A stretch of 64,000 nucleotides of DNA from AP-15 sp963712825 (GTDB lineage Bacteria > Pseudomonadota > Alphaproteobacteria > ATCC43930 > CGMCC-115725), in assembly GCA_963712825.1 (NCBI GenBank), contig CAVQJP010000016.1, positions 806,001 to 870,000 on the forward strand, written 5' to 3'. The translations under genes and the position numbers were made by a program. Of this stretch, positions 35,923 through 44,714 are shown one piece after another; position 1 is the stretch's first letter, and each line of letters starts with the position of its first letter. Under the pieces are notes generated by a model, which did no database searches, had not been told where the DNA came from, and worked only from the letters and a program-made list of their open reading frames with translations.

Positions 35923-36431
35923 ATAATGTCGCGATAGGGATCCGCCACCCCCAGGCTCGCCAAGACGGATTTTTCGATGCTTTCCATGGCGGCGGCCTCG
36001 GGCTCGGTCGCGTGATCATAGCCGAGCAGGTGCAGAACGCCATGGACGACGAGATGGGAGAGATGGTCGGCGACGGTTTTGTGCTGCTCCGCCGCCTCGT
36101 GCACCACGGTTTCGCATGCGAGCACAATGTCGCCGAGCAGCAGCGGGGCGTCCGCCGGCAGCGGCATGCCGGGATCCCACGCCGGAAAGGCGAGCACATT
36201 GGTCGGCCGGTCGAGACCGCGCCACTCGCGATTGAGCCGCCGTTGTTCGGCGTCGTCGGCGAGAACGACGGCCAGTTCGGCCCGCGCCGGCAGCACGATT
36301 GCGGAATCGGATGCGCCGCGCGCCAGCGCGAGGCGGGCGGCGCTGCGGACCAGCCTTTCGGCGTCGGGACAGCAATCCTCCCAGGCGGCGCAGACCAGGG
36401 TCACCTCGATCGCGGCGACAGGCTGGCTCAC
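35919..36431 (-). CDS. ybeY: Endoribonuclease YbeY
   Basis: The 170-residue protein carries the zinc site HGVLHLLGYDH near residues 130-140, which defines YbeY, a single-strand RNase of 16S rRNA 3' maturation and ribosome quality control. ATG at 36431 overlaps the phoH stop (ATGA). It is part of the conserved miaB-phoH-ybeY-corC-lnt series. Confidence 0.95.
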   Translation of the reverse strand: MSQPVAAIEVTLVCAAWEDCCPDAERLVRSAARLALARGASDSAIVLPARAELAVVLADDAEQRRLNREWRGLDRPTNVLAFPAWDPGMPLPADAPLLLGDIVLACETVVHEAAEQHKTVADHLSHLVVHGVLHLLGYDHATEPEAAAMESIEKSVLASLGVADPYRDIM

Positions 36432-37447
36432 CTCGTGGGTGCGGCGCTGCGCAGGGCCTGCTCGCGCGCCTCGTAGGCGCGCACGATGCGGGCGACAAAT
36501 TCATGGCGGACGACGTCGCGATCGGTAAAGCGCACGACCGCGATGCCCTCGACGCCGGCCAGGGTTTCGAGCGCTTCGGCCAAGCCCGAGCGCGTCCCGT
36601 GCGGCAGGTCGACCTGGCTCGGGTCGCCGGTCACGACCATCCGCGAGCCCTCGCCGAGCCGCGTCAAAAACATCTTCATCTGCATCGGGGTCGTGTTCTG
36701 CGCCTCGTCGAGGATGACAAAGGCGCGCGCCAGGGTGCGCCCGCGCATGAACGCGATCGGCGCCACCTCGATCTCGCCGGTGCCGAGCCGGCGCGCCAGC
36801 TGGTCGGCCGGCAGCATGTCGTTCAGCGCGTCAAACAGCGGGCGCAGATACGGGTCGACCTTGTCGCGCAAATCGCCCGGCAGGAATCCGAGGCGCTCGC
36901 CGGCCTCGACCGCCGGGCGCGACAGGATGATGCGCTCGACCTGTCCGGTCATCAGCAGGTCAACCGCCGCCGCGACCGCGAGATAAGTTTTGCCGGTGCC
37001 CGCCGGACCTAGGCTGAACACCAGCTCGTTTTCGCGCAACGCCCGGATATAGGCGGCCTGCCCAGGCGTGCGCGCGGCGATGCGGCGCTTGCGGGTGCGA
37101 AAGCCGGCATCCTCCTGCCACAGGCTGAGGCTCTTGTCGGCGATCTCGGCCTCGGCCAGGCGGAGCGCCGCCTCGACCGCGGGCAGGTCGATCTCCTGGC
37201 CGCGCTTCAGCCGGTCGTAAAGTCGCGACAATGCCAGCCGCGCGGCCTCGGTCGCCGAGGGCGGACCGGAAATCGCCAGACGGTTGCCGCGGCTGACCAG
37301 CGACACGCCGAGCTGGCGCTCGACCCGGTCGAGATGCTGGTCGCGTTCGCCGTAGAGCGCGGGCAGCAGCAGGTTGTCGTCGAATTCGAGCTGGCTCTGC
37401 GCCGCGACGCGCTCGGCCAGCACCGGCCCGGGACCGACCCCGGTCAT
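36428..37447 (-). CDS. phoH: PhoH family ATPase
   Basis: The 339-residue protein has Walker A LGPAGTGKTYLAVAAAVD, Walker B AFVILDEAQNTTPMQMK and the PhoH motif VTGDPSQVDLP. The N-terminal part is KH-like, so it likely binds RNA. ATG at 37447 overlaps the miaB stop (ATGA). In this cluster PhoH is thought to work with YbeY on RNA, which is inference. Confidence 0.95.
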   Translation of the reverse strand: MTGVGPGPVLAERVAAQSQLEFDDNLLLPALYGERDQHLDRVERQLGVSLVSRGNRLAISGPPSATEAARLALSRLYDRLKRGQEIDLPAVEAALRLAEAEIADKSLSLWQEDAGFRTRKRRIAARTPGQAAYIRALRENELVFSLGPAGTGKTYLAVAAAVDLLMTGQVERIILSRPAVEAGERLGFLPGDLRDKVDPYLRPLFDALNDMLPADQLARRLGTGEIEVAPIAFMRGRTLARAFVILDEAQNTTPMQMKMFLTRLGEGSRMVVTGDPSQVDLPHGTRSGLAEALETLAGVEGIAVVRFTDRDVVRHEFVARIVRAYEAREQALRSAAPTR

Positions 37448-38778
37448 GCCGCGACCGTCCCCGACATGCTGTTCCGGCCGCTGCCCGAGATCAGCACCGG
37501 GACGATGTCGCCAATACGCTCGGCCGCCGCGGTCAGGTGAACGCTCTGCAGATAGGGGCTGCGGCCGACCAGCTGGCCGGGGTGGCGGCCGGGCTTTTCG
37601 AGCAGCACCGGCATCACTTGTCCGATGCAGGCCTCGTTGAAGTCGTGTTGCTGACGCGCCAGCAACACCTGCAAAATCGCGAGCCGCTCGATTTTGACCG
37701 GGTCGGGCAGCTGGTCCTCGGCGGCGGCCGGGGTGCCCGGGCGCGGTGAATATTTGAACGAAAACGCCTGGGCAAAGCCGACTTCGTCGACGAGGTCGAG
37801 CGTCGCCTGAAAATCCTCGTCGCTCTCGCCCGGAAAGCCGACGATCAGGTCGGTCGAAAATGCCAAATCGGGCCGCGCGTGGCGCAGGCGGTCGACGACG
37901 CGCCGATAATCGGCGGCAGTGTGGCGCCGGTTCATCGCCGCGAGCACGCGGTCGGAGCCGCTCTGCACCGGCAGATGAAGAAACGGCATCAGCTGCGGCA
38001 CCTCGCGGTGGGCGGCGACCAGCCCATCGTCGACATCGCGCGGGTGCGAAGTCGTGTAGCGGATGCGGTCGAGACCGGGCACATCGGCAAGCGCCCGGAT
38101 CAACTCGCCCAAGCCCCATTCGCGGCCGTCGCAGCCGTCGCCGTGGTAGGCGTTGACATTCTGCCCGAGCAGCGTGATCTCGCGGACGCCCTGCGCGGCG
38201 AGCAAGCGCGCCTCGTCGAGAACCTGGGCCGCCGGACGCGAATACTCGGCCCCGCGCGTGTAGGGGACGACGCAGAACGTGCAGAACTTGTCGCAGCCCT
38301 CCTGCACGGTCAAAAACGCCGCCGACCCCTGCGTCTGCCGCGCCCGCGGCAGACGATCGAATTTCGGCTCTTCGGGAAAGCTGGTGTCGACGACCGCGCC
38401 GCCCTCTTGCAGCGCTTGGGCCACCATCTCGGGTAGCCGATGATAAGTCTGCGGACCAAAAACGAGATCGACAAACGGAGCCCGGCGACGGATTTCGGCA
38501 CCCTCGGCCTGGGCGACGCAGCCGGCAACGGCAATCAGCATACGGCCCGCGCCTCGCCTCGCCTTCTGCGCCTTGATTGCCCGCAGCCGGCCGAGCTCCG
38601 AAAATACCTTTTCCGACGCCTTTTCGCGAATGTGGCAGGTGTTCAGGATGACCAGATCGGCGTCGTCGGGCATTGGCGCGCGGTCAAACCCAAGCGGCGC
38701 CAACAACTCGGCCATGCGCGCCGAATCGTATACGTTCATTTGACAGCCATAAGTGGCGATAAACACCCGCTTCGTCAC
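37444..38778 (-). CDS. miaB: tRNA-2-methylthio-N6-isopentenyladenosine-37 methylthiotransferase
   Basis: The 444-residue radical-SAM enzyme thiomethylates i6A37. It has the N-terminal UPF0004 Cys sites (ATYGCQMNVYDS, LNTCHIREKASE, AVAGCVAQAEG), the radical-SAM cluster CDKFCTFC and a C-terminal TRAM domain (VLLEKPGRHPGQLVGRSPY). The GTG at 38778 opens directly into the family start TKRVFIATYGCQMN and is preferred to longer readings. Confidence 0.96.
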   Translation of the reverse strand: MTKRVFIATYGCQMNVYDSARMAELLAPLGFDRAPMPDDADLVILNTCHIREKASEKVFSELGRLRAIKAQKARRGAGRMLIAVAGCVAQAEGAEIRRRAPFVDLVFGPQTYHRLPEMVAQALQEGGAVVDTSFPEEPKFDRLPRARQTQGSAAFLTVQEGCDKFCTFCVVPYTRGAEYSRPAAQVLDEARLLAAQGVREITLLGQNVNAYHGDGCDGREWGLGELIRALADVPGLDRIRYTTSHPRDVDDGLVAAHREVPQLMPFLHLPVQSGSDRVLAAMNRRHTAADYRRVVDRLRHARPDLAFSTDLIVGFPGESDEDFQATLDLVDEVGFAQAFSFKYSPRPGTPAAAEDQLPDPVKIERLAILQVLLARQQHDFNEACIGQVMPVLLEKPGRHPGQLVGRSPYLQSVHLTAAAERIGDIVPVLISGSGRNSMSGTVAA

Positions 38779-38828
38779 ATTCGGCACTTTCTCTGAATGG
38801 GCGCTCTCTGCAACAGATGGCGCGGTGT

Positions 38829-39677
38829 TCAACGCTGCGCAGCCCCGGCCAGCGCGGCCGCCGCCGCGGGCGCGCCGACCGGCGGCTCCGGCACCGGCTG
38901 CGGCCGTCCGGAAAGCGCTGCGGCGACGCCGCCGGCGATCCGCGCGTGACAGTAATCGGCCAGCGCCTTGCGCGAGCCGCAATCGGCAAAAAAGGTCAAT
39001 GGATGGAATTCGACGACGACTTCGACGGTTCCAAGCCCGATCATGCTCCACAGATGAGGCGCCAGATCGGCGCTTCCATACCAGGCAAAATAGGGCCGCA
39101 GCAGCCGACCGAGCGGGATGCCGTCGAGCCGCGTATAGGCGATCGAAACGGGCTGGACCGGGATCGGCTCGATCTGCTGCATCTTTTCGGCGGCCCCGAA
39201 CAGGGCGCTCTTGAACGGCAGCACCCGGTTGCCGTCGCCGCTCGTTCCTTCGGGGAACAGGATCAGCGCGTCGCCGGCGGCGAGCCGCGAGGTCATCGCA
39301 TCACGCTGGGACGCGGTGCTGCGCACCCGGCGATCGACAAACACCGTGCGCTGCAATTTGGCGAGCCAGCCGAACAACGGCCAGCCGGCGACCTCCGATT
39401 TGGCGACAAACGAACCCACGATCAGCGAGCCGAGCACGGTGATGTCGGTATATGAGACGTGGTTCGAGGCGAACAGCGCCGGCCGCAATGCCGTCGGCGC
39501 GCCGATTGTCTGCACGTGAAAGCCAAGGATGCGGCAGCACCAGCGGTGATAAAAGGCCGGCAGACGGCACGCCCAGCGCCGATGCAATACAAGACCCAAA
39601 GCCTGAGCCGGCATCAGGCTCAGGGTCCAGACCAGATAAAGCGCGAGCCGCGCGAGCCTCAGCGTCGGCGAACCCAT
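38829..39677 (-). CDS. Lysophospholipid acyltransferase (PlsC/OlsA type)
   Basis: The 282-residue acyltransferase has the block NHVSYTDIT (H-x4-D catalytic motif), LQRTVFVDRR and LFPEGTSGDGNR. The N terminus is hydrophobic (LALYLVWTLSLMPAQALGLV). It lies four bases after an OlsB-like gene on the same strand, which suggests ornithine-lipid synthesis, with OlsB making the amide and this enzyme the ester. It could also be plain PlsC. Confidence 0.85.
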   Translation of the reverse strand: MGSPTLRLARLALYLVWTLSLMPAQALGLVLHRRWACRLPAFYHRWCCRILGFHVQTIGAPTALRPALFASNHVSYTDITVLGSLIVGSFVAKSEVAGWPLFGWLAKLQRTVFVDRRVRSTASQRDAMTSRLAAGDALILFPEGTSGDGNRVLPFKSALFGAAEKMQQIEPIPVQPVSIAYTRLDGIPLGRLLRPYFAWYGSADLAPHLWSMIGLGTVEVVVEFHPLTFFADCGSRKALADYCHARIAGGVAAALSGRPQPVPEPPVGAPAAAAALAGAAQR

Positions 39678-39681
39678 GCCG

Positions 39682-40650
39682 TCAGAACGCCCATGCGTCT
39701 CCTGCCCAGTTGTCCTTGACCTCTTTTGCCTGCCTTACGTAGTGCCGCGAGTATTTCTCGGTCACGAGATCGGTCTTGACGACGATGCAAACATCGACCG
39801 TGTTGAAATCGACGTCGATTACCGCACCGTCGCCGACAAACCCGCCGAGGCGCAGGTAGCCCTTGATCAGCGGCGGCAGAAGGGCGAGCGCACGGGCCGG
39901 ATCGAACCCGCTCATCGGCAGCCGGTTCATTTCGACATAGCGATCGGGCAATGCCCGCGCCCGCAACGCGGGGGGCGCCAGGCGGTGGTGACGCAGATAG
40001 GACAACGGCACGGCAAGCCCGTCTGGATCGGTGCCCGGCAGGCTCGCGCAGCCAAACATCAATGCGATGTCATAATGGAAGACATAGGCGGCAATGCCGC
40101 TCCACAGCAGCTGCATCGTCGGTCGCTGGCGATAGGCGCCGTCGACGCATGACCGCCCGAGCTCCAAGATCTCGCCAGGATAGGCGACGAGCCGCGCGAT
40201 GTCGAATTCGCCCGCCGAATAGAAGCCGCCAAGACGCGCGGCCGCCTCGCGCCGCATCAGGCGGTAGGTGCCGACGACGGTTTGCGGGCCGCTGCCGCGG
40301 CTGTGGTCGAGGACCAGCAGATGGTCGCAGCGCTCATCGAAACGGTCGAAGTCGCGGCGCTCGCGCGCGGTCTCGCCAGCGGCGCGCGCCCCAAGCCCTT
40401 CATAAAAAATCCGGTAGCGCAGCTTTTGCGCCGCGTCGATGTCGGCGTCGCACTCGGCGAGACGGACCTGCAGCGGACCCGACGACAGATCGACGACCCG
40501 AGCCGGCGGCGAAGCCGAGGCGGATCTGAGCCCGCGGCTGCACGGACCGAGGGCCGCGCCGCCGATCACGCGACGCGACCGCGCCCGAGGAAAGCAGCAG
40601 ACGCCAACCGCCGGACCATCATCGACGGTATTCCCGTCGGACCGCCGCAC
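39682..40650 (-). CDS. OlsB-like L-ornithine N-acyltransferase (GNAT fold)
   Basis: The protein has the OlsB/hemolysin-like pattern LRYRIFYEGLGARA, VVGTYRLMRREAA, AGEFDIARLVAYPGEILELG and RSCVDGAYRQRPTMQLLW. OlsB transfers an acyl chain to ornithine. The GTG at 40650 lies 18 bases after the fur stop but the first 60 residues are unlike the family, so the true start may be further inside. Pairing with a PlsC-type gene supports the lipid role. Confidence 0.82.
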   Translation of the reverse strand: MRRSDGNTVDDGPAVGVCCFPRARSRRVIGGAALGPCSRGLRSASASPPARVVDLSSGPLQVRLAECDADIDAAQKLRYRIFYEGLGARAAGETARERRDFDRFDERCDHLLVLDHSRGSGPQTVVGTYRLMRREAAARLGGFYSAGEFDIARLVAYPGEILELGRSCVDGAYRQRPTMQLLWSGIAAYVFHYDIALMFGCASLPGTDPDGLAVPLSYLRHHRLAPPALRARALPDRYVEMNRLPMSGFDPARALALLPPLIKGYLRLGGFVGDGAVIDVDFNTVDVCIVVKTDLVTEKYSRHYVRQAKEVKDNWAGDAWAF

Positions 40651-40668
40651 CAGATACGCGCGGGAGCG

Positions 40669-41130
40669 TCATTCCATGTCGCGTCCGGGCTTGTTGGCGC
40701 GCGGGATCGCATAGAGCTCGAGGCGATGGCCGACGAGATCATAACCGAGCTGGTCGGCGACGGCGCGCTGCAAGGTTTCGATCTCCTCGTTGCGGAACTC
40801 GATCACCCGGCCCGATTGCAGGTCGATCAAATGGTCATGATGATCGTTCGGCATTTCCTCGTAGCGCGATCGGCCGTCGCCAAAATCATGGCGCGCGAGA
40901 ATGCTGGCCTCCTCGAACAGCCGGACCGTGCGATAGACTGTGGCGATGCTGATGTGCGGGTCGATCGCGGTGGCGCGCCGGTAGACCTGCTCGACATCCG
41001 GATGGTCGACCAATTCCGACAGCACCCGCGCAATGACCCGCCGCTGCTCGGTCATCTTGAGGCCTTTGTCGAGGCAGAGCTGCTCCAGCCGCGAGATCAT
41101 CCGCTCTCCATCATGAGCGTCCGCCGGCAC
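40669..41130 (-). CDS. fur: Fur family metal-responsive repressor
   Basis: The 153-residue protein has the winged helix KMTEQRRVIARVL, DPHISIATVYRTVRLFEEAS and the metal site NDHHDHLIDLQSGRVIEF. It lacks the Irr haem motif. ATG at 41130 or 41100 could be the start; the second leaves the family core MISRLEQLCLDKGLKMTEQR. Confidence 0.92.
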   Translation of the reverse strand: MPADAHDGERMISRLEQLCLDKGLKMTEQRRVIARVLSELVDHPDVEQVYRRATAIDPHISIATVYRTVRLFEEASILARHDFGDGRSRYEEMPNDHHDHLIDLQSGRVIEFRNEEIETLQRAVADQLGYDLVGHRLELYAIPRANKPGRDME

Positions 41131-41223
41131 TATAGCGCAAACCGGAAGGCGAGCCTACGTCCGCAATAACCTTCGATCCAATGACCGGCAGCCTCACGGG
41201 CAATCGCCGGACCGAGGCTGCGC

Positions 41224-41640
41224 TCAGGCCCGCGGGCGGCGCGCTCGGGTTCCGAGCCCGATCTCCTTGGCGAGACGGCTGCGCTGGCGAGCATAGTTCG
41301 GCGCCACCATCGGATAATCGGCACCCAATCCCCAGCGCTCGCGATAAGCTTCCGGCGACATGTTGTATGCCGTCTTCAAATGACGCTTTAGCATTTTGAG
41401 CTTCTTGCCGTCTTCCAGACATACGATGTAGTCGGCAAATACCGATTTTTTTACTGGCACGGCCGGCTGCGGCCGTTCCGCCGGTGCTGTCGGCATGCTG
41501 CCGATATTGGCCAGCGAATGGTACACTTGGTTGATCAGCTGCGGCAAATCACCGACAGAGACTGTATTGTTGGAAACGTGCGCGGAGACGATTTCGGTCG
41601 TCAGTGCCAGCAAATCACTGTTTTGATCGGAGTTGGTCAT
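41224..41640 (-). CDS. mucR: MucR/Ros-family zinc-finger regulator
   Basis: The 138-residue protein has the alphaproteobacterial MucR pattern VKKSVFADYIVCLEDGKKLK, MLKRHLKTAYNMSPEAYRER and PNYARQRSRLAKEIGLG. The zinc site is Cys with two His (CLEDG ... KRHLKTAYN); the usual first CxxC form is degenerate, as in some members. It is a broad regulator of surface and cell-cycle genes. ATG at 41640 gives the family-typical start. Confidence 0.92.
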   Translation of the reverse strand: MTNSDQNSDLLALTTEIVSAHVSNNTVSVGDLPQLINQVYHSLANIGSMPTAPAERPQPAVPVKKSVFADYIVCLEDGKKLKMLKRHLKTAYNMSPEAYRERWGLGADYPMVAPNYARQRSRLAKEIGLGTRARRPRA

Positions 41641-41791
41641 TTCGCGGGTCCCACGGTACGGCTCATCTCCGAATATAAGTAACGAACAGGGGTGAGGCAA
41701 TCCGCTCGTCAACTAATTTCTTGCAATCTTGGGTATGTCGGCGTGGATGATTGGTTGTGGCGAACGACGTAGAGAGCCGCCTATTGCGAAC

Positions 41792-42259
41792 TCAAGTGGA
41801 GAGCAAGAGTCGCAGGACCAAAGCGTCGACGAGGCCGGCAGCACCGCGATAGTAATTGGTCCGACGGCCGATTTGTACAAACCCGCTTGCGGCATAGAGC
41901 GCTCGGGCCGCGGAATTGTCCTCGGCGACTTCGAGAAACAGGGTTCGCGCCCCACGGTGGCGCAACTCCTCGACAAGCGCCGCCAGCAACGCCGACCCGA
42001 GGCCCGCCCGCCGGCGCTCGGGGAGGACACCGAGGGTCAAAATTTCGCATTCCCCGACAAGGCCCTGGGCCAGCGCCAATCCCGCGGGCTCGTCGTCCTG
42101 CCAGGCAATTCGGCCGAAAAAACCGGAGACCGCGATGATGTCGGCAATCGCCCGCGGCGGCCACGGGTCGTCCGGAAAACAGGCGCGGTGCAGCTGCGAC
42201 AGCGGGGTTGCGAGGAATTCCGACGCTTCCGGCGTCACCGGCTCGAGGCGGCGGCTCAC
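41792..42259 (-). CDS. rimI: Ribosomal-protein-alanine N-acetyltransferase
   Basis: The 155-residue GNAT enzyme has LTLGVLPERRRAGLGSALL (acetyl-CoA loop R-x-x-G-x-G/A) and LEVAEDNSAARALYAASGF. It acetylates the N terminus of S18. The GTG at 42259 overlaps the tsaB stop (GTGA) and matches the family start. rimI next to tsaB is the usual order. Confidence 0.9.
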   Translation of the reverse strand: MSRRLEPVTPEASEFLATPLSQLHRACFPDDPWPPRAIADIIAVSGFFGRIAWQDDEPAGLALAQGLVGECEILTLGVLPERRRAGLGSALLAALVEELRHRGARTLFLEVAEDNSAARALYAASGFVQIGRRTNYYRGAAGLVDALVLRLLLST

Positions 42260-42963
42260 CGGCGCGCCGGCATGCGAGGAGCAGCAGCAAGGGTGACGTT
42301 CGGCGGCCGCAGGTAGAGCGGCGCGACCGGACCGTCGCGCTCCCCGTCCCGCCATCGCCGCAGGGCGGCAGCGGCCAGGCCGACCACGGGCGGCGGCGCG
42401 TTTTCGAGGACGGCCAAGCCGGTACGGGCGCCAAGCACGCCGGCGGCGCGCACCGCCGCGTCACCGACGATTGTCAGCGGCCGTCCCACGGCGGCGAGAT
42501 CGACGGCCGCGACGAGCGCTTCCGGCAGCACCGCCGCCGGCTCGCGCAGAGGTAAACCAGCGCGGTCGAACAGCTGGACGTAGAAATCGGCGCGGCGGCT
42601 CTCGAGCGCTACCAGCAGAACAGCGTCGGCCGGGGCCACTGCCGTCGCCGCGGCGGCGATGAAGCTGGTGACCCCGACCAGCGGCAGATCGCGGGCAAGG
42701 GCGATCCCGCGCGCCGCGGCAATCCCGACCCGGATCCCGGTAAAGCTGCCCGGGCCGGTGGTGACCGCGACGCAGTCGATTGCCGCCGGCGCGAGCCCAG
42801 CCTCGCGCATCGCCGCATCGACCATCGGCAGCAGCGCCTCGGCCTGGCCGTGCAGCATTTCCATGTGCCGCAGCGCCAGCGGTTCGGCGCCGGCGGCGAT
42901 CACGACCGAGCAGGCGCTGCCCGCCGAGTCGAGAGCGAGGATCAGCGGGTCGGTGTCGGGCAG
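42256..42963 (-). CDS. tsaB: tRNA threonylcarbamoyladenosine protein TsaB, CTG start
   Basis: The reading from CTG 42963 gives 235 residues starting PDTDPLILALDSAGSACSVV, the ASKHA first strand, then MLHGQAEALLPMV and CVAVTTGPGSFTGIRVGIAA, the TsaB signature. There is no ATG, GTG or TTG in this frame between an in-frame stop at about 43031 and GTG 42903, and that GTG would remove the first strand. AAAGGA at 42970-42975 is ideally placed for CTG 42963. TsaB scaffolds the TsaD-TsaE complex for t6A37. Confidence 0.85.
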   Translation of the reverse strand: MPDTDPLILALDSAGSACSVVIAAGAEPLALRHMEMLHGQAEALLPMVDAAMREAGLAPAAIDCVAVTTGPGSFTGIRVGIAAARGIALARDLPLVGVTSFIAAAATAVAPADAVLLVALESRRADFYVQLFDRAGLPLREPAAVLPEALVAAVDLAAVGRPLTIVGDAAVRAAGVLGARTGLAVLENAPPPVVGLAAAALRRWRDGERDGPVAPLYLRPPNVTLAAAPRMPARR

Positions 42964-42969
42964 GCCGGT

Positions 42970-42975
42970 TCCTTT
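42970..42975 (-). promoter_or_regulatory. Ribosome binding site deciding the CTG start of tsaB
   Basis: AAAGGA on the minus strand lies six bases before the CTG at 42963. It decides the start of tsaB, since no standard start codon is in frame. Confidence 0.6.
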
Positions 42976-43006
42976 GGCGGCTCCGTCGGGCGGTCCCGCC
43001 GCGATA

Positions 43007-43561
43007 TCAGATGGCGCGGACCTCGCTCACTTCCGGGATGTAGTGCCGCAGCATGTTTTCGATGCCGGCCTTAAGGGTTGCGGTCGAGCTCGGACAACCC
43101 GAGCACGAGCCCTGCATGTGCAGGTAGACGACGCCGTCCTCGAAATCGTGAAAGATGATGTCGCCGCCGTCCTGCGCCACCGCCGGACGCACCCGGGTCT
43201 CGAGCAATTCTTTGATCTGCGAAACGATTTCGTCCTCGTCCTCGTCGGCCTCGGGCGCGTCACCTTCGCCGTTGCCGGCGGCGAACACCGGACGGCCGGC
43301 GGTGAAATGCTCCATGATGACCGCGAGGATCGCCGGTTTCAGCTGATACCAGTCGCCGTCATCCCCCTTGGTCACGGTGATGAAGTCGGCGCCGAAAAAC
43401 ACGCCGGCGACATCGGGCAACGAGAACAGCCGCTCGGCCAACGGCGACGCGCCCGCCGCTTTCGCCTCGGTAAAGTTTGCCGTCCCTCGGTTCATCACCG
43501 CGCGTCCCGGAAGAAACTTCAGGGTCGCCGGGTTCGGGGTCTGCTCGGTCTGGATGAACAT
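43007..43561 (-). CDS. nfuA: NfuA/NifU-like iron-sulfur scaffold protein
   Basis: The 184-residue protein has the Nfu N-terminal domain (MFIQTEQTPNPATLKFLPGR) and a C-terminal NifU domain with QGSCSGCPSSTATLK, whose CxxC binds the cluster. It transfers 4Fe-4S clusters to apoproteins. ATG at 43561 is preferred to an ATG at 43573 because GGAG lies seven bases before it and the family starts MFIQTE. Confidence 0.92.
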   Translation of the reverse strand: MFIQTEQTPNPATLKFLPGRAVMNRGTANFTEAKAAGASPLAERLFSLPDVAGVFFGADFITVTKGDDGDWYQLKPAILAVIMEHFTAGRPVFAAGNGEGDAPEADEDEDEIVSQIKELLETRVRPAVAQDGGDIIFHDFEDGVVYLHMQGSCSGCPSSTATLKAGIENMLRHYIPEVSEVRAI

Positions 43562-43684
43562 CGGCGGCTCCATCGAGGGAGATTAACAACAGCGCGGTCT
43601 ACAGCATGGGCGGTGCCGATCGACGATTCAACCCCGAGGCAGCGCACCTCCGCAGTGTCGGCCCGCATCAATAGCGCCCCAACC

Positions 43685-44683
43685 TCACGGGCGCAGCAGC
43701 CCGCTGATCTCCTGCGCCTCGCGCAGCACCGGGTCGGCGATCGCATGGGCGCGTTCGGCGCCATGGTGCAATACCCCGTCGATATAGCCGGGATCGGCCA
43801 GTAGGCGCCGCATTTCGCCGCCGATCCGTCCCAATACCTCGACCGACAGCTCCGACAGCGCTTCCTTGAATTCGGAGAAATTGCGGCCGGCAAAATGGGC
43901 GAGCGCTTCATCCCGCGACCCGCCCGCGAGTGCTGCGTAGATGCCGATCAGGTTGTCGGCCTCGGGGCGGCGCTCGAGATCGGCGATGGTCCCCGGCAAC
44001 GGCTCGGGGTCGGTCTTGGCGCGGCGGATTTTCAACTCGATCAAGTCGGAATCATCGGTCATGTTGATGCGGGAATAATCCGATGTGTCCGACTTCGACA
44101 TCTTCTTGGTGCCGTCGCGCAGGCTCATGACCCGCGTCGCCGTGCCAAAGATCTGCGGCTCGGGCAACGGGAAAAAGTCGCGCTCATAGCGGCGGTTGAA
44201 CGCCCCGGCGATGTCGCGCGACAGCTCCAGATGCTGCTTCTGGTCTTCGCCGACCGGGACGTGGGTCGCCTTGTAGACGAGGATGTCGGCGGCCATCAGC
44301 ACCGGATACGAGTAAAGGCCGAGCCCCGCCATTTCGCGCTGCTTGCCGGCTTTTTCCTTGAACTGGGTCATCCGGTTGAGCCAGCCGAGCGGGGTCAGGC
44401 AGGCGAGCAGCCAGGCGAGCTCCGCGTGCGCCGAGACCATGCTCTGATTGAAGATGATGCAGCGCTCGGGGTCGATCCCTGAGGCGATGTAGGCGGCGGT
44501 AACCTCGCGGGTCGAGGCGCGCAATTCGGCCGGGTCCTGCGGCAGGGTCAGCGCGTGCAGGTCGACGATGCAAAAGATGCACTCGTAATCATTCTGCAAC
44601 GCCACCCAGTTGCGGATGGCGCCGAGGTAATTTCCGAGATGCAGGTTGCCGGTCGGCTGGACGCCGGAAAAGATACGGTTCAT
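43685..44683 (-). CDS. trpS: Tryptophanyl-tRNA synthetase
   Basis: The 332-residue class I synthetase has the HIGH-like motif TGNLHLGNYLG near residue 10, GEDQKQHLELSRDIA and the KMSKS loop TKKMSKSDTSDYS. ATG at 44683 begins MNRIFSGVQPTG, the standard start; longer readings are unlike the family. It is 32 bases after murJ on the same strand. Confidence 0.96.
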   Translation of the reverse strand: MNRIFSGVQPTGNLHLGNYLGAIRNWVALQNDYECIFCIVDLHALTLPQDPAELRASTREVTAAYIASGIDPERCIIFNQSMVSAHAELAWLLACLTPLGWLNRMTQFKEKAGKQREMAGLGLYSYPVLMAADILVYKATHVPVGEDQKQHLELSRDIAGAFNRRYERDFFPLPEPQIFGTATRVMSLRDGTKKMSKSDTSDYSRINMTDDSDLIELKIRRAKTDPEPLPGTIADLERRPEADNLIGIYAALAGGSRDEALAHFAGRNFSEFKEALSELSVEVLGRIGGEMRRLLADPGYIDGVLHHGAERAHAIADPVLREAQEISGLLRP

Positions 44684-44714
44684 CGCGCGTGTTATCGCCG
44701 AGATCGGGGACGGG

